Assembly (NCBI GenBank): GCA_021396245.1
Contig: WNYE01000044.1
Coordinates: 1-64,000 of the forward strand
Length of the DNA stretch: 64,000 bases
Direction: 5' to 3'
DNA from: Sporothrix humicola
Lineage: Eukaryota; Ascomycota; Sordariomycetes; Ophiostomatales; Ophiostomataceae
The notes beneath the pieces are model-generated. The model did not search any database. It saw only the letters and a program-made list of their open reading frames with translations, and was not told the origin of the DNA. A program made the position numbers and the translations under genes. This document shows, in pieces, positions 21,319 through 32,470 of the stretch. The stretch's first letter is position 1. Each line of letters starts with the position of its first letter.

Positions 21319-23153
21319 AGACTGGGGATTTCAGCCCCATCTTCATCTGCACGACCACGACCGAGCCTGTCATTCGGGTCTACTAGACGCGTGCATAGCA
21401 CAATTGACGTCTATCGCTTTATTCGCCTAGCCGCTTGAACGTTCGTTTTCTCGGCCCTCCGCCAATCTGATTTGCTCTCTTGGCCCCCAGCAAAACCTAG
21501 CAAAAAGGAAACACACAGAGAGAGTCTGGCCACGGCTGCTTCCGCCCAGACCTTCGTCACTACCACCACCAACACTGGCTCAACAAAGGGCTGTGGACCG
21601 TGCAAAGTCGACAGGCGACAATCGTGCAAAGAGCCTCCTCCAGAAAAGGCACAAAGACTCATCGACACACACTCCACACATGCACCCCTCGGAAGGCTGT
21701 CAAAGATCAGAAACCCAAGTCCAGGGACATACCCGCCAGCGTGTTGTGCCTCTGTCATCGCTTGATGCGACGCACCGCTGGTCGATCCTTCTATAACTCA
21801 TCGTCATCCGCCCTTTCAGACCCTTCAGTGATCCCGTCTTTTATTTCAAGACGGCCTGTCTAGGATCGACGCATCGACACATCGACACATCCCCGGCTCA
21901 TCATTTTGTGTTTTGCTTTGTGCACAACCAAGACGCCAAAAGGACGTGCCTCTATTGGAAGTGTCCCTGGAGCCGTTGTAGATACCGTCATCGAGCTACT
22001 CCGTACTGTGTATTACCTCCCACAGCCGCCCAAACAAAACTGCCTAGGACCGCTAGAGGCAGCACAACTCCAACGCTCAACATCCACTTTCGTTAGCATC
22101 ATCACCAGCACAAATACGCACAGTTCCACGCCAATTCCAGAGCTAGCATCACGCACCACCAAACGCCTACTTGTCCCTTGCTTCCGAGAAAGCAGAGTAG
22201 CGCAGCACCTGCAACCCATCATCAGTTATTTTGCAATCATCAGTAAAATTGGGTAGCTCATTGCAATTTGTTGCCGCCATTGCTTGCCTACAATTGCCTT
22301 CTCCAGCCCACTGTTCAGCCCGCCTTTTCGCCAATCTTCAGGCTGCCTTTTTCAACCGTTTCGCTGGGCTTAACTAACAGCCTGCATACTATCACTGTTT
22401 GAGCCTGGCTCGTCTCTTTTTCAAAGCCCGTCTCCGTGTCTCCACCAACCCGTCATTTCTTTTGGGATCTTTTCGCCTCCACCCAGCACCTGTCGGTGCG
22501 CCGCCTCTGACCTCGTACCCTGGGTGTTTCATATCTCAGCGAATGATTTTTTATTTGGCCCATCTCTCCCAGTTCGCCCATTTCGCCCAGCACTAAACAG
22601 TGAAGAATATTCCATTTTATTTCCTTCCCCCATCCCCCACCTCCCTCCTATTTGGTCTCCCGAGCCTCTTTTCTCTCCGCGACCTAAAAAAAGAAACACG
22701 AACCGCATCGATTCCAATCATCGAACATTTGCTAGTCCTTCCATTTTGCTTCCATTTCACCTCCGTGTATCCCTTCCATTCCGGTCCTCCGTCCCTTCGC
22801 CGGCCCTCTCACCCCCCCTTGGCTGTCATTGCTAGACAATCTGGTCGCCATTCGACGCCATTTGGTTGCGCGCAATCCAGTCAGCAACCACCACTTCCAC
22901 CGCCAACACCCCCTACTGAACTGCAGGCGCCTCGTTATCCGGTGGTCATCGACTAGAACACCCGACGGCATACGGCTGCCCCGGCATCCACGGCGACACA
23001 TAAACACGCGACAGGACCTTTCATCTTTTCTATCGCTGCTCGTCCGCCGTCCATCCAGCGATCGCCCGTACGCGCGCCGCGCTCCCCAACACCCACACAC
23101 CACCCACCGATTGAAGCGACGCGCTGCCGTAACTCGCAGCACCGCCATTCACG

Positions 23154-25202
23154 ATGGGTCGTAGAAAGATCGAGATCAAAGCGATCAAAGATGACCGCAA
23201 TCGCTCAGTGTAAGTCTCGAGCTCTATTCTTCCCATTTGCTGCCCATGGCCTTCCTCCACTAACGCACAATACAGCACATTCCTGAAGCGCAAAGGCGGC
23301 TTGTTCAAGAAGGCACATGAGCTCTCCGTCCTCTGCTCCGTCGACGTCGCCGTCATCATCTTCGGCAGCAACAAGAAGCTATACGAGTACTCATCGAGTG
23401 ACATGCGCGAACTGATCGGACGATACACATACCATGGCGGCCCGAACGAGCACAAGGGCCCCACCGATTTCAACGGTGGCGGTGACGACGGCTCCGACGA
23501 CGAGCTTGATGGGACACCGCCTCCCGGCATGCAGAACGAGGCTGTCGAATCGCACATGATGCCACCACATTACCCTGGCCAGGCTCCGCCACAGTTTGCC
23601 CAGTTCCGACACGGCACCCCAAACGCCTCTCCCCCTATCCCCAACGGCGTGGGCTTTGCACAACACGCCGCCGCAACACAAGCCATCCAGCGGGGCCATA
23701 CTCCGCAGCCGCCTCATCAGAATGGCTCTCGGCCGACCTCGCGAAACGACATGCGCCGCATGCCGCAAAACGTGCCACAGCCCGGTCCCCCGCAAGGACC
23801 GCACCAGAACAACGGTTACGCCTTTATGCCACACCCGGCCATCTACAATCCCCAGGCCCAGCAAAATATGCCTCCCAACATGGCCCAGCCCGGCCCTCAG
23901 TACCCTTCATACGCGCCTCCGCCGACAACACACGCGCCTCCACCGCACATGCAGCAGTATGTCGACGAGCGGCCATCTTCAATGCCCCCGAGTTTCCCGC
24001 CCCAGGGTCCACAGGGCAGCTCACTCCCTCCCCCGCCACAGGTCCAGCAACGACACTCAGTCTCGCCACCCCAAGCCCACTCACAACAGCTGCCGCATCC
24101 ACACGCCGCTCCTCGAAACTCTCCGCCTAATGCACCATCTCTTCCGCCACCGCATCACAACCCTCACGCCGGCCAGCAGCAGCAGATGAAACAGGACGAT
24201 CCGAACGCACCTCATCCGCCGCAGATTCAAGAGCCACAGCCGCCAACACCCGTGGAACCAAAGGCTGAGAACGAATGGCCTGCGGTGAAGAAATTGCCAC
24301 AGCGAAAGCAGTACAGCATATTCACCCCCATTGACGAGAGCCGTTCCATCCTGTCGCAGCACCTGGCTGCTTTCCAGGACAAGTCCGTGAAAAACGAGGC
24401 ATCCAGCTCTGGCGGCCCAAGCACCAAACCCAACGACAGCAATAGCAATAGTAACAACCGGTCGCAGTCCGTCGACTCCGGGAATGTCCCATCGCGCAAT
24501 AGTGTCACGTCGTCTCCGCCCAACAACAAGGTTGTCGACAATGCTTCAGCACAGATGCCACAACCCAAGTCTCGCGCTTCCATCTCATCGATCCCGGAGA
24601 CTATGTTCACACCACCGTCACGGCAAAACAGTTTGCGCCCAGGTGGTCCTCTGCGGCCTAGGCTGCGTGTAGAGATTCCTCCAGATGGCTCCGAGGACAA
24701 CAGCGCTGCCACGGGCACAGGAGGCTCTGCGTCATCTCCTCGCAACCCAGGCGATGCTGGCCCTCTTGGAGCAAGACGAAATGGCGAGACGCACACTGGC
24801 ATTGTCCTGCCACCACCGTCGCCGTCTGCCTCGGCTATCTTGTCAGCCGGTGCCTCCGGCCCTCCCAATCCATTTGCTCGACCTATCCCGCACCAAAACA
24901 ACAACAACATGCACATTGATACGCCAGGCTCCGCTTTGCCTTCTCGGTTCCTCAACAACGAACTCCTGCCCAGCCCGAGCAGTTTTTACCCTGAGTGGGG
25001 CTTTGGCCGTGGCAACGACAGCGCAACGCTCCCGAGTCCATTGAACTTTGCAACGCCAGTCGTTGGGACAGGCCCGAGCTTCCTGCGGGATGACCACCTT
25101 TCGTCGAACAAACGCAAGAGCCCTGATGTCAGTGCTGGTGCACCATCGTCGGACCCGATCGACCACAATAACGAGCCGAAGCGGGTCAAGGTCGATTCAT
25201 AG
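23154..25202 (+). CDS. RLM1: MADS-box transcription factor, Rlm1/RlmA (SRF/MEF2 type)
   Basis: Two exons, 23154-23209 and 23276-25202, give 660 aa. The 66-bp intron splits the MADS box after RNRS, where it is commonly found in this family. Residues 1-57 are the MADS domain (MGRRKIEIKAIKDDRNRSV, then TFLKRKGGLFKKAHELSVLC). A short MEF2-like extension follows (YSSSDMRELIGRY). The remainder is Pro/Gln/Asn-rich and disordered, the usual form of an activation region, and ends with a basic patch (NKRKSPD, EPKRVKVDS) that may serve nuclear import. Yeast Rlm1 and Aspergillus RlmA are targets of the cell-wall-integrity MAP kinase and activate wall-synthesis genes. Serine-proline sites are plentiful. 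The start is fixed by the MADS box. Confidence 0.95.
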
Positions 25203-26644
25203 TCGAAATCGAACCCGGCTAACCCTTGGAGCAGGCATGGCCTGTGATCATTTTTTTGAATAATCCCCAGTTTTGCTGTTTTCAAGATACCACAGTACTT
25301 TATCGGTAGTTTCCATGTTCGCCTATTTCTTTTCTCTTCCCTTTTCATTTTTTTTCTTTTTACTTTCTACTTGTGCCTCTTTTTCTTTAGTTCTTATTTA
25401 GTCTTTTGTTTACTTTCTACGGCAGGATCTCTTCCGTCATCCTCCGCTTTCCTTTTCTCTTTTACCACCAGGCTCAGCCTATGAGGATTGTCACGGTTGG
25501 TTTCAAAAGGCAGTCGGTATTTGCTGGCGCTCCTACCTCCTTACTCGATTTACTCTTTTTGGTTATCTTTTTTATTGCTGTTCGATTTTTTTTTTTTTTT
25601 TTTCTTATTCGTTTTCACCCGCGGAGTTTACTGGGACTTTTTAGGAACCAAAATTTTTGTGCCCATTCCACATTTATTATTTTTTATCATCTTTGGATTT
25701 TCGGAGAACATGGGAACGGCGCTCGGTGCCAGTCATTTTGGAGATGGTGCAGGAGGCGTTTTCTTGTTTCTATGCTTCATCTATATCTTAACCACTCGAA
25801 TATACTTCTATCTGTTTCAAAATGATAAGATCAACAACCCCAATTTTTGTATACAGTATTATTGTTGTACAAGTGCCATTGTCGACTCTGATGGATATCG
25901 TCCAATATTTCGCCGGTAGTTGGCTCTGCACATGCCGTGCATGGGATGGCTCCGACAGCCCCCGCCGCGCAGTTCGGTGTAAGACGAAATATATGACAGC
26001 GGGGTCCGCAGAGACTAAATAGACAACGAGTGCACTTCCAAATTGTTATAAAATACACAAGAAAATCAATTGGAAACATCTTCAAGTCGAGAAACGAAAC
26101 TCTCTATAAGTAAGACGGGTCAGGAAAGTGCGCATGACAGATCTGTGCTGCCATCGGATGAGGAGGGAAAGCGCCGACCGAAACGGTGTCCCACCAAGGT
26201 CAGGAAAGTGACAGCATGAGGCAGGAGTTGATACGCTGGAAGCTACTGTCGTGCACTCGGGAGGTCTTTCCAGTGTTCTCCAATCGGTCAAGGACCGGCA
26301 CACTCGTACCTTCCCCTAATAACTTTTAGGCCCTTCTTTCCACACTGGTGTCATATCCCCGATGCCCCTTGTTCCCCTTTCCTTCCCGCGCGCCGTCTGT
26401 TTTCTAACGTTGCTCGGCGCCTTCCCCACTTGGCGATGCAGATACTATGGAGGGTCCACCGCGTGATCATAGTGGGACATGACGTGTGTCTCCATGAGGA
26501 AAGTGCGTTCCGATATGTACATCGTAGCTCCTGAACCCCAATTTCCTGCACATATAAAGCTCCCTATCGCCTCTCCTCTTTAACAACTCCTCTGATTACC
26601 ACAGACACTTGCACATTACTGTTGTACGCATCCCCACATCAATC
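25203..26644. other. Intergenic region RLM1 / D-serine dehydratase-like
   Basis: The left part is a T-rich RLM1 3' UTR with long poly-T runs. The right part is the promoter of the downstream enzyme. It contains the 13-mer GGTCAGGAAAGTG twice (26118-26130 and 26198-26210) and a related AGGAAAGTGCG at 26497-26507. No gene is seen. Confidence 0.6.
26554..26559 (+). promoter_or_regulatory. TATA box
   Basis: TATAAA stands 91 bp before the ATG of the D-serine dehydratase-like gene. A pyrimidine-rich CTCCCTATCGCCTCTCC segment follows, as expected around a fungal transcription start. Confidence 0.6.
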
Positions 26645-28218
26645 ATGAAACCTCAGGATCTCATCGGCAAGCGCCTTGGCGACCATGCCATCCCGATTCC
26701 GGCTGCTGTTCTCGACCGGGCCGTCGTCAAGCGAAACTGCAACAACATGCTAGATGCTGTGAAAAACATGAATCTCGGCTGGCGGGCCCATGTCAAGACT
26801 CACAAGGTGTGTATCGAGGATAGCTCGTCTGTTATCAGTTTGTTTATCTCTTTTATTGCTGCTGACCCCCGACACGATAGACATACGAGCTCACTCGTCT
26901 GCAAGTCGGCGACGAGCTGCCCGTTCAGCTTGTTGTTTCGACTATCCTCGAGGCGGAGCGAGTCCAGGCGCTGCTCCAGGCGTACAAGACCGAGACGACA
27001 CCGTCCCGGGGTGTCAACGTGCTTTACGGCTTCCCGCTCTATGCGTCGGCCGTGCCTCGTTTGGCAGCAGTTGCACGTAAACTGGGACCTGGCGGCGTTT
27101 CGGTCCTGCTCGACCATCCAGACCAGGTTGCTGTTGCGCAACAGCTGGCTCAGGCGGCCGAAACGTCGATTCGCGCCTTTGTCAAGGTCGATATGGGCAC
27201 ACATCGTGCGGGTGTCGTACTCGGCACTCCGCAATTCTCGGCCGTGATCGAGAAAGTGCTTAAAACCCACACTTCCAGCAAAGGCGTCTCGTTTTACGGT
27301 CTCTACTGCCATGCAGGCCATTCCTACGATGCCCGCGAGCCCTGGGCGGCACTGGCCCACCTCGTCACCGAGTACACAGCTCTCGGCGATGCAGCACAGG
27401 CAGTACGGACTATCGCTGGGAAGACCCTCGGCGCAGAAGCAAAGCCTCTGCCGCTCGTTTTGTCCGTGGGTGCTTCGCCAACAGCAGCATCGCTCCAGCA
27501 CCCGGATCTAGGTGGAAATGGAAAGGGTGAGGCGACCGGCGCCAGTGCTAGGGCAGCTCAAAATGCCGCCACTCTGCGTGCCAAGCTGGATAACCTCGCA
27601 TCCCAGGGCTACGAGTTGGAGGTTCACGCGGGTGTCCGGCCTGTCCTGGACCTTCAGCAGCTGGCAACGCACTCGTGGGGTGGCGGTAGTGGAGGCCGTG
27701 CTGAGACTGACGATCTTGCTCTTACGGTTCTGGCCGATGTGGCTTCGATCTATCCTGGCCGCGGTGCCAATGGCGCCGACGAGATCCTGGTCACTGCAGG
27801 CTGTCTGGCACTTGGCCGGGAGCCCGTCAAGGACGCGCCGATTGCGTCCGGAGAAGGGCCGACTTACTCGGGCTGGGGAATTGTCAAGCCGTGGCCGGTC
27901 GAAGGAAGCAGCGACAAGAATAGTGGCAGTCGTGTTGTGCCACCCGGTGCCGAATTCCCGCGACTGTTGCCGGCTGATGGTGACCAGGGCTGGTGGCAGG
28001 TGGGCCGGATCAGCCAGGAGCATGGCATCTTGACCTGGGCCGGTGGACCATCGCCGTCGTCGCCGTCACTGAAGCCACAGCTGGGGCAACGGTTGCATAT
28101 CTGGCCCAACCACGCATGCATTGCCAGTGCCGGATTCAGCTACTATCTCGTTGTGGATAGTGATGGCAAGGATCCGGACGAGATTGTGGATGTGTGGGAA
28201 CGGTGGACTGGATGGTGA
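26645..28218 (+). CDS. DSD1: D-serine dehydratase-like / D-threonine aldolase-like PLP enzyme
   Basis: Two exons, 26645-26806 and 26881-28218, give 499 aa; the 74-bp intron is phase 0. The fold-type III PLP lysine is K51 in RAHVKTHK. The barrel continues with VNVLYGFPLYA, FVKVDMGTHRAGV and FYGLYCHAGHSY. Near the C-terminus, IWPNHACIASAGF supplies the His and Cys expected to bind zinc. Eukaryotic Dsd1 enzymes need zinc as well as PLP and convert D-serine to pyruvate and ammonia; D-threonine aldolase-like relatives share the fold, so substrate is not certain. The ATG at 26645 is preferred to upstream in-frame codons because it begins the conserved sequence and lies 91 bp after a TATA box. Confidence 0.9.
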
Positions 28219-28665
28219 GTGAGACGAGGCGAGTTGTGGAACGAATAAACGACCATTTTATGCGGCATTCGAAAGAAAGGGAGAAGGAGAAAGAATAGGA
28301 GAAGGAGCATGGAAAAGCCAAACTCGAATGTTTGATTTCAAATAAATAAATTTAACCAATAGGGTTTTTATTACTATTTTACTTTATTTATTTAACGAGT
28401 TTCTTCTCATTTTTTTTTAAAAAAAAAGAGGAAACAAAAAACCACAAAATCACATAAATAAATTGAATTTATTTTTAAAATGCCGACAGCATACGGAGAA
28501 AAACAGTGGAATAGATTAAACGCCTTCAACCCTTTTCTTCTCCAAGGCCAGCCAAGTAACTAAACGGAAGCAAGCAAAAACCGGAGACATATAATAAACT
28601 TAAAGTACGGCAGCAAAAGAGACACAAAACCACCACTTTCACCACTCCCACCACAGAAAACCCGC
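28219..28665. other. Convergent 3' region with AT-rich core
   Basis: These 447 bp lie between convergent stops. The segment 28330-28480 is strikingly AT-rich, with AAATAAATAAAT and TTTATTTATTTA blocks and a poly-A run. It probably serves 3'-end formation for both genes. No gene is seen. Confidence 0.55.
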
Positions 28666-30274
28666 TTACTTGCACCGCTTCTCGACAATGCCGGCACCGT
28701 TCTCATCGTACTCGGCCCGCGAGATCCACATCTGGTGGAAAGTGCCCAGACTAGCCAGGATGCTGCCGCCGATCCAGGCACCGAAGCGACGCTCGCTCGT
28801 CAGACCAGCTGCGTGGATCTTGATCTTGACGCCGGGCCACAGGGCCACCAGTTCGTTATTGAGGCGGTCGTTGAAGCCGTTGAGCAGGCTGGTGCTACCA
28901 GTGACGACAACGTTTCCAAGAAGCAGCGGGCGCAGATCGACATCGACGCTGTTGATGGCGGCACGCACCAGCTCGGGGATGGTCTGGTTCTTGGCGAGCG
29001 TAGGTGTCGACGCCGTGAGAAGAGACGAGGAGGTAGCCAGCGTGGCAGCAGCCGCAGAGGCAGCAGCGGCGTCCTCGGTGCCAGAGGAGGCTGTGGCGGC
29101 AGCAGCCGCAGCAATCGTCGAAGGATACGCGGCGGTCTCGTCCCACATGCCCTCGGAGACGCGGTACCGCTGCTCGCGCCACATCTGGTTGTAGCCGTCG
29201 GGCATCTCGAAGACGCGGCCCGGCTGCGACTTGACAAAGTCCTCGGTGCCGGGCGCCGTGAAGCGGCCAGGACCGCGCCAGACCTCGACAACAGACTCCT
29301 TGAACTCGGTCAGCAGCCGCTCCTCCTCGTAAGCGCGGAACGACGACTGAACAGTAAAAGGGAAGTTGCGCAGACGGGCCTGGGCCGGTGCACCAGCGTC
29401 GACGGGCGTCTTGTTCTCGACCATGAACGTGGGGACGACGTTGATGGCGGGGTCGGCCTGGGCCTTCCACATTTCGCGGATCTGGCCTGAAAGGTACAGA
29501 CCGCCAGCAGCCGAACGCTGCACCGAACGGCGCAGGACCACACCGTCGTGCACGGCCGTCACGTTTGTACCAGCACCGCCAACATCAATCACAAGGGCCG
29601 AGGCCTTGCCGGCAGCAAAAGCGGCTAGAACCGGCGTGCGGCTGAGCCAGAAGGCGGGCGTGCCCCAACTCTCCATGGCGATCTCAATGGCCCGCTCGCG
29701 GTTCTTGGCGTTGTTCCAAGGCGCCTCGGTCATCAGCAGCGGGTTCTCAGCGAGCGGCTTCTCCTGGGCGTCGGCGGCCTCGGTGTCAATGTCCATCGCG
29801 TCGTCGCCGCCCTGGTTCTCTGCATCCTTCTTTTCTGGCCGTGGTCCAGACGGACGGATGGGCTGCAGACGGCGCACGAGCACGTGCTCCCACAGCTTGA
29901 CGCCGGCGTCCCAGTCCTCGACGATGCTGTCGCGGTTCATGTAGTTGCGGACCTCGAGGCCGTCGCGCGGGAACAGGCTCTCGTCGCCAAAAAGATCGCG
30001 CGCAGGCTTGGCGCCTTCGCCTTCGGTGGCCGGGAAATGGGCGTAGAAAGAGGGCGTCACGATCTTGGGGACGTCCTCGCCCGCAAAGCCGGCGCGTGTG
30101 TGGCAGTAGCCGGGGTCGAGCACGAGGGCCGAGACCTCATCTGGGTATGTTAGCCATCCATGCGTTTCCAATTGTCGTCAACCTTTTCCCTTTTCTTTTC
30201 CTTCTCGTCGCCTTACCTCCGCCGTAGACATCTGTCGGCTGTGTCGCCGACGTCAATGGCTGCTGGTTCGCCAT
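28666..30274 (-). CDS. ARP4: Actin-related protein 4 (chromatin complexes)
   Basis: Two exons, 30274-30217 and 30140-28666, give 510 aa. The first exon (58 nt) encodes MANQQPLTSATQPTDVYGG, and the splice restores YGGDEVSALVLDPG, the typical Arp4/BAF53 N-terminus; starting at the internal METHGW would lose it. Actin-fold signatures include TRAGFAGEDVPK, LVIDVGGAGTNVTAV, SVDVDLRPLLLGNVVVTGS and the C-terminal SERRFGAWIGGSILASLGTF. Low-complexity inserts occur at about 110-145 and in an Ala/Ser-rich segment near 360-405. Arp4 is a shared nuclear subunit of the NuA4, SWR1 and INO80 complexes and binds ATP without filament assembly. The actin-like core matches Arp4 better than Arp8 or Arp9. Confidence 0.92.
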
Positions 30275-30988
30275 GGTGAATGTGTGTTTGAGGGGTGTAG
30301 GTTGCCTGTGTCGAGTGTCGGGTCAGAGCTCCAGCCGTGGGCTCGTCGTCGTCGTCGTCAAAATCGTTTCTTCGTCGCAAACGGTCGCGTCGCCCTGGAC
30401 CAGTCAATTGCGAAAGGAGGAAAAGAGGATCGGAGCCCTGGACACCGGTTCGATTGTCTTCGAAGTCTCAAGGGGGTTGCGGAGGCGTGGTCAATTGGCT
30501 TCGTTGGGGAGAATGGCCGCCTGGTGTTGCTTTTGACAGTTTGGTTCGTTTTTTTTGGGGCCGGTTTTCGAAGTTTCTCACGTCGCGTCGTTGAAGCTAC
30601 TGCCAGCCTGCCTCCTGCCACTACACACTATGACAGACAAAGGGGAGGAGCGAACCAGTGAGCTGGCCTGGCCTTGCCTGGCCAATGGCACTTTTTAGTG
30701 GCGGGGTTGGTTTTTAGTGCAAACCGGCGGCTGAGGCAGGCACGACTGACCCCTGGTTGGCTGGATTTTGCTGGTCTAGCCTGTGGTTGGTTGATTGTTC
30801 CTTCCAATGATAGCAGCTAAGTACTTTCGTCCAACGAACATTCAGAGAAGTCACGACATAATGTTGACATTCAAACAGAAGGAGCGACCAATTTCTTTTG
30901 GCTTTTACATTAATTGAACTCATCATACGTCGTATACATTTGGGTATCTTATTACTAATTACGACGTGGTCTTCGCTCCTTCGCTGGC
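30275..30988. other. Intergenic region PIG-P 3' end / ARP4 promoter
   Basis: These 714 bp lie between co-oriented minus-strand genes. They hold the ARP4 upstream region, which includes a GTCGTCGTCGTC run near 30340, and the PIG-P 3' UTR. No gene is supported. Confidence 0.55.
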
Positions 30989-32470
30989 TCATCCATAGAG
31001 CACTTCGCACACACCAGCCAGCGGAATATCCATGACGGCATCTGTTCCAACGTTCCACAGCCGGTTCCAGTCACTCGGTGTCCGTCGAGTCGTGCTATTG
31101 CTGTAGCCAGAACCGTTGTGATCATCCGATGCACCTCCACGACTTCCTGGCCGACCGCCGCCCCAGCCACGACCACGGCCGCCCATAGTCAGCCCGCTGT
31201 CGTCGCCGCCCTGGGTGTTGCTCGTGTTGTCTCCGTCGTCGAATTCGTCGCCAGCACCGCTTGCTGCATTGCCAGACGAGTTTGCCTTCTTGTTCTTGCG
31301 GTCCCGGTTGTTCTTAGCGGACCGGTCCCGCCACGCGGTCTTGCCGAGCGGCGGCGACGGCGAAGAAGGCTCGCGCTGGTGGGTAAAGGGTTTCGAAGCT
31401 GACCACGAGGCGATGGTGTCGGCATTGTGGAGGCTGGGGTTCTGTCGACGGTGCGTCTGCGCCGGTTGTTTCTTTGTAGGAGGCTGCTGCTGAAGCCGTG
31501 ACTGGCTGCGGCTGCTGGTCGGCCGATTGCCGCTGTTTTCACTTGCACTGCTCGCAGTAGGGCCACGGCCCTGGATCTGGGTGCCGTCGGGCCCGCCAAT
31601 AATCACGACGCGGCCGTCCTCATCGACGGCAGCCATTTTGGCCGCGCCATCGACAATCGTCTCGATGCTGTCAAGCGGGAGCGTCAAGATCTCTGTGTTG
31701 TATGCCGCGAGGGCAACGTAAATGTAGACAAGCGTCATGACAAGAAAGCTGGGGATGGCCAAGCTCCACCAGCGGTTGGGATAGTAGTAGATGCCGAGGG
31801 CGTGCAAAAAGGGGCTCGGCAGGTAGCTCCAAAGCAGGTAGATGAGGAAGGCCAAGCTCGAGAAGAGGTACAGCACGAAGCCGTAGTACTCGTACGTCGG
31901 CACTTGGGGAGCGGCGCGCGGCACAGGCTCGAGCTCGTCGTCGGTTGCGTCAGGCGTCGTGGGCCGCGATGGTCGAAGAAGCGAAGTGAGGGATGGAGAT
32001 GGAGGTAATGGCGTCGGAGGCCGGCCATAGAAGGGCGGTGCAAAGTTGTGCTGCAGCGGCGGCGGCGGCGGGCCACCCGTGGCAGATGTAGCTCGGATCG
32101 CTGACCGTGTTCTTCTCAGCAGACGAAAACTTCCGCCACCGCTTCCACCACCGCTGTCGTCAAATGCCCCGTTTTCACTTCCACCGCCTCCTCCCGCTGC
32201 TGTCTTTTCTGTCCCGCTGCCTCCATTGACACCGTCTGGACCGACACCGTCAATGCCGTCGGCCGCATCGTACTCGTCGTCAAATTCGTCGCCGTCCTCC
32301 TCGTCATCCTCCTCCTCGTCGAATTCGTCAAAGTCAAACGACTCGTCAAACTCGTCATCGTCCTCCTCCTCGCCGCGGTACGACTCGCCCTCGTCGCCCT
32401 CGTACTCCTCCGCGGCCGCCGACTGGGCATCCGATGCCGGCTTGTCTTCATCCTCCGAGGTCACAGCCAT
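30989..32470 (-). CDS. GPI19: GPI-GlcNAc transferase subunit, PIG-P family, with long disordered tails
   Basis: One exon of 493 aa, starting at the Met at 32470 (MAVTSEDEDKP). The frame is open for another 131 codons upstream, but that part reads like untranslated sequence. Residues 1-190 are disordered: a strongly acidic DEFDE-type block, then Gly/Ser and Pro-rich stretches. The PIG-P domain spans about 191-275 with two predicted helices (GFVLYLFSSLAFLIYLLW and SLAIPSFLVMTLVYIYVAL) flanking YYYPNRWW. A Ser/Gln/Arg/Gly-rich linker then leads to a short conserved end, DWNRLWNVGTDAVMDIPLAG plus VCEVLYG. PIG-P (yeast Gpi19) belongs to the ER complex that adds GlcNAc to phosphatidylinositol, the first GPI-anchor step. 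The core family is only about 150 aa, so most of this protein is extension. Confidence 0.85.
   Translation of the reverse strand: MAVTSEDEDKPASDAQSAAAEEYEGDEGESYRGEEEDDDEFDESFDFDEFDEEEDDEEDGDEFDDEYDAADGIDGVGPDGVNGGSGTEKTAAGGGGGSENGAFDDSGGGSGGGSFRLLRRTRSAIRATSATGGPPPPPLQHNFAPPFYGRPPTPLPPSPSLTSLLRPSRPTTPDATDDELEPVPRAAPQVPTYEYYGFVLYLFSSLAFLIYLLWSYLPSPFLHALGIYYYPNRWWSLAIPSFLVMTLVYIYVALAAYNTEILTLPLDSIETIVDGAAKMAAVDEDGRVVIIGGPDGTQIQGRGPTASSASENSGNRPTSSRSQSRLQQQPPTKKQPAQTHRRQNPSLHNADTIASWSASKPFTHQREPSSPSPPLGKTAWRDRSAKNNRDRKNKKANSSGNAASGAGDEFDDGDNTSNTQGGDDSGLTMGGRGRGWGGGRPGSRGGASDDHNGSGYSNSTTRRTPSDWNRLWNVGTDAVMDIPLAGVCEVLYG

Larger units (their letters stand above)
16860..23153. other. Gene-poor region upstream of RLM1
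   Basis: I see no supportable protein gene, tRNA or rRNA in 6.3 kb. The left end is the TAF1 3' UTR. From about 20,850 the + strand turns pyrimidine-rich with poly-T runs, as in long fungal leaders, so part of it may be RLM1 promoter and 5' UTR. Frames of up to 246 codons here are low-complexity Ser/Leu/Phe translations of pyrimidine tracts and lack motifs. MADS-type sites at 18401-18422 and 21309-21318 are listed separately. Confidence 0.6.

Noticed and set aside
28330..28480. AT-rich convergent spacer as a possible second RIP target
   Set aside because: It is short and made of simple A/T runs, so 3'-end formation signals are a simpler explanation.
30843..30926. C/D-like boxes on the minus strand downstream of PIG-P (ATGATGA at 30926-30920, CTGA at 30846-30843) with a weak 5-bp terminal stem
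   Set aside because: Box pairs at this spacing occur several times by chance in 64 kb on two strands. The stem needs two G-U pairs, and neither guide matches any rRNA segment I know.
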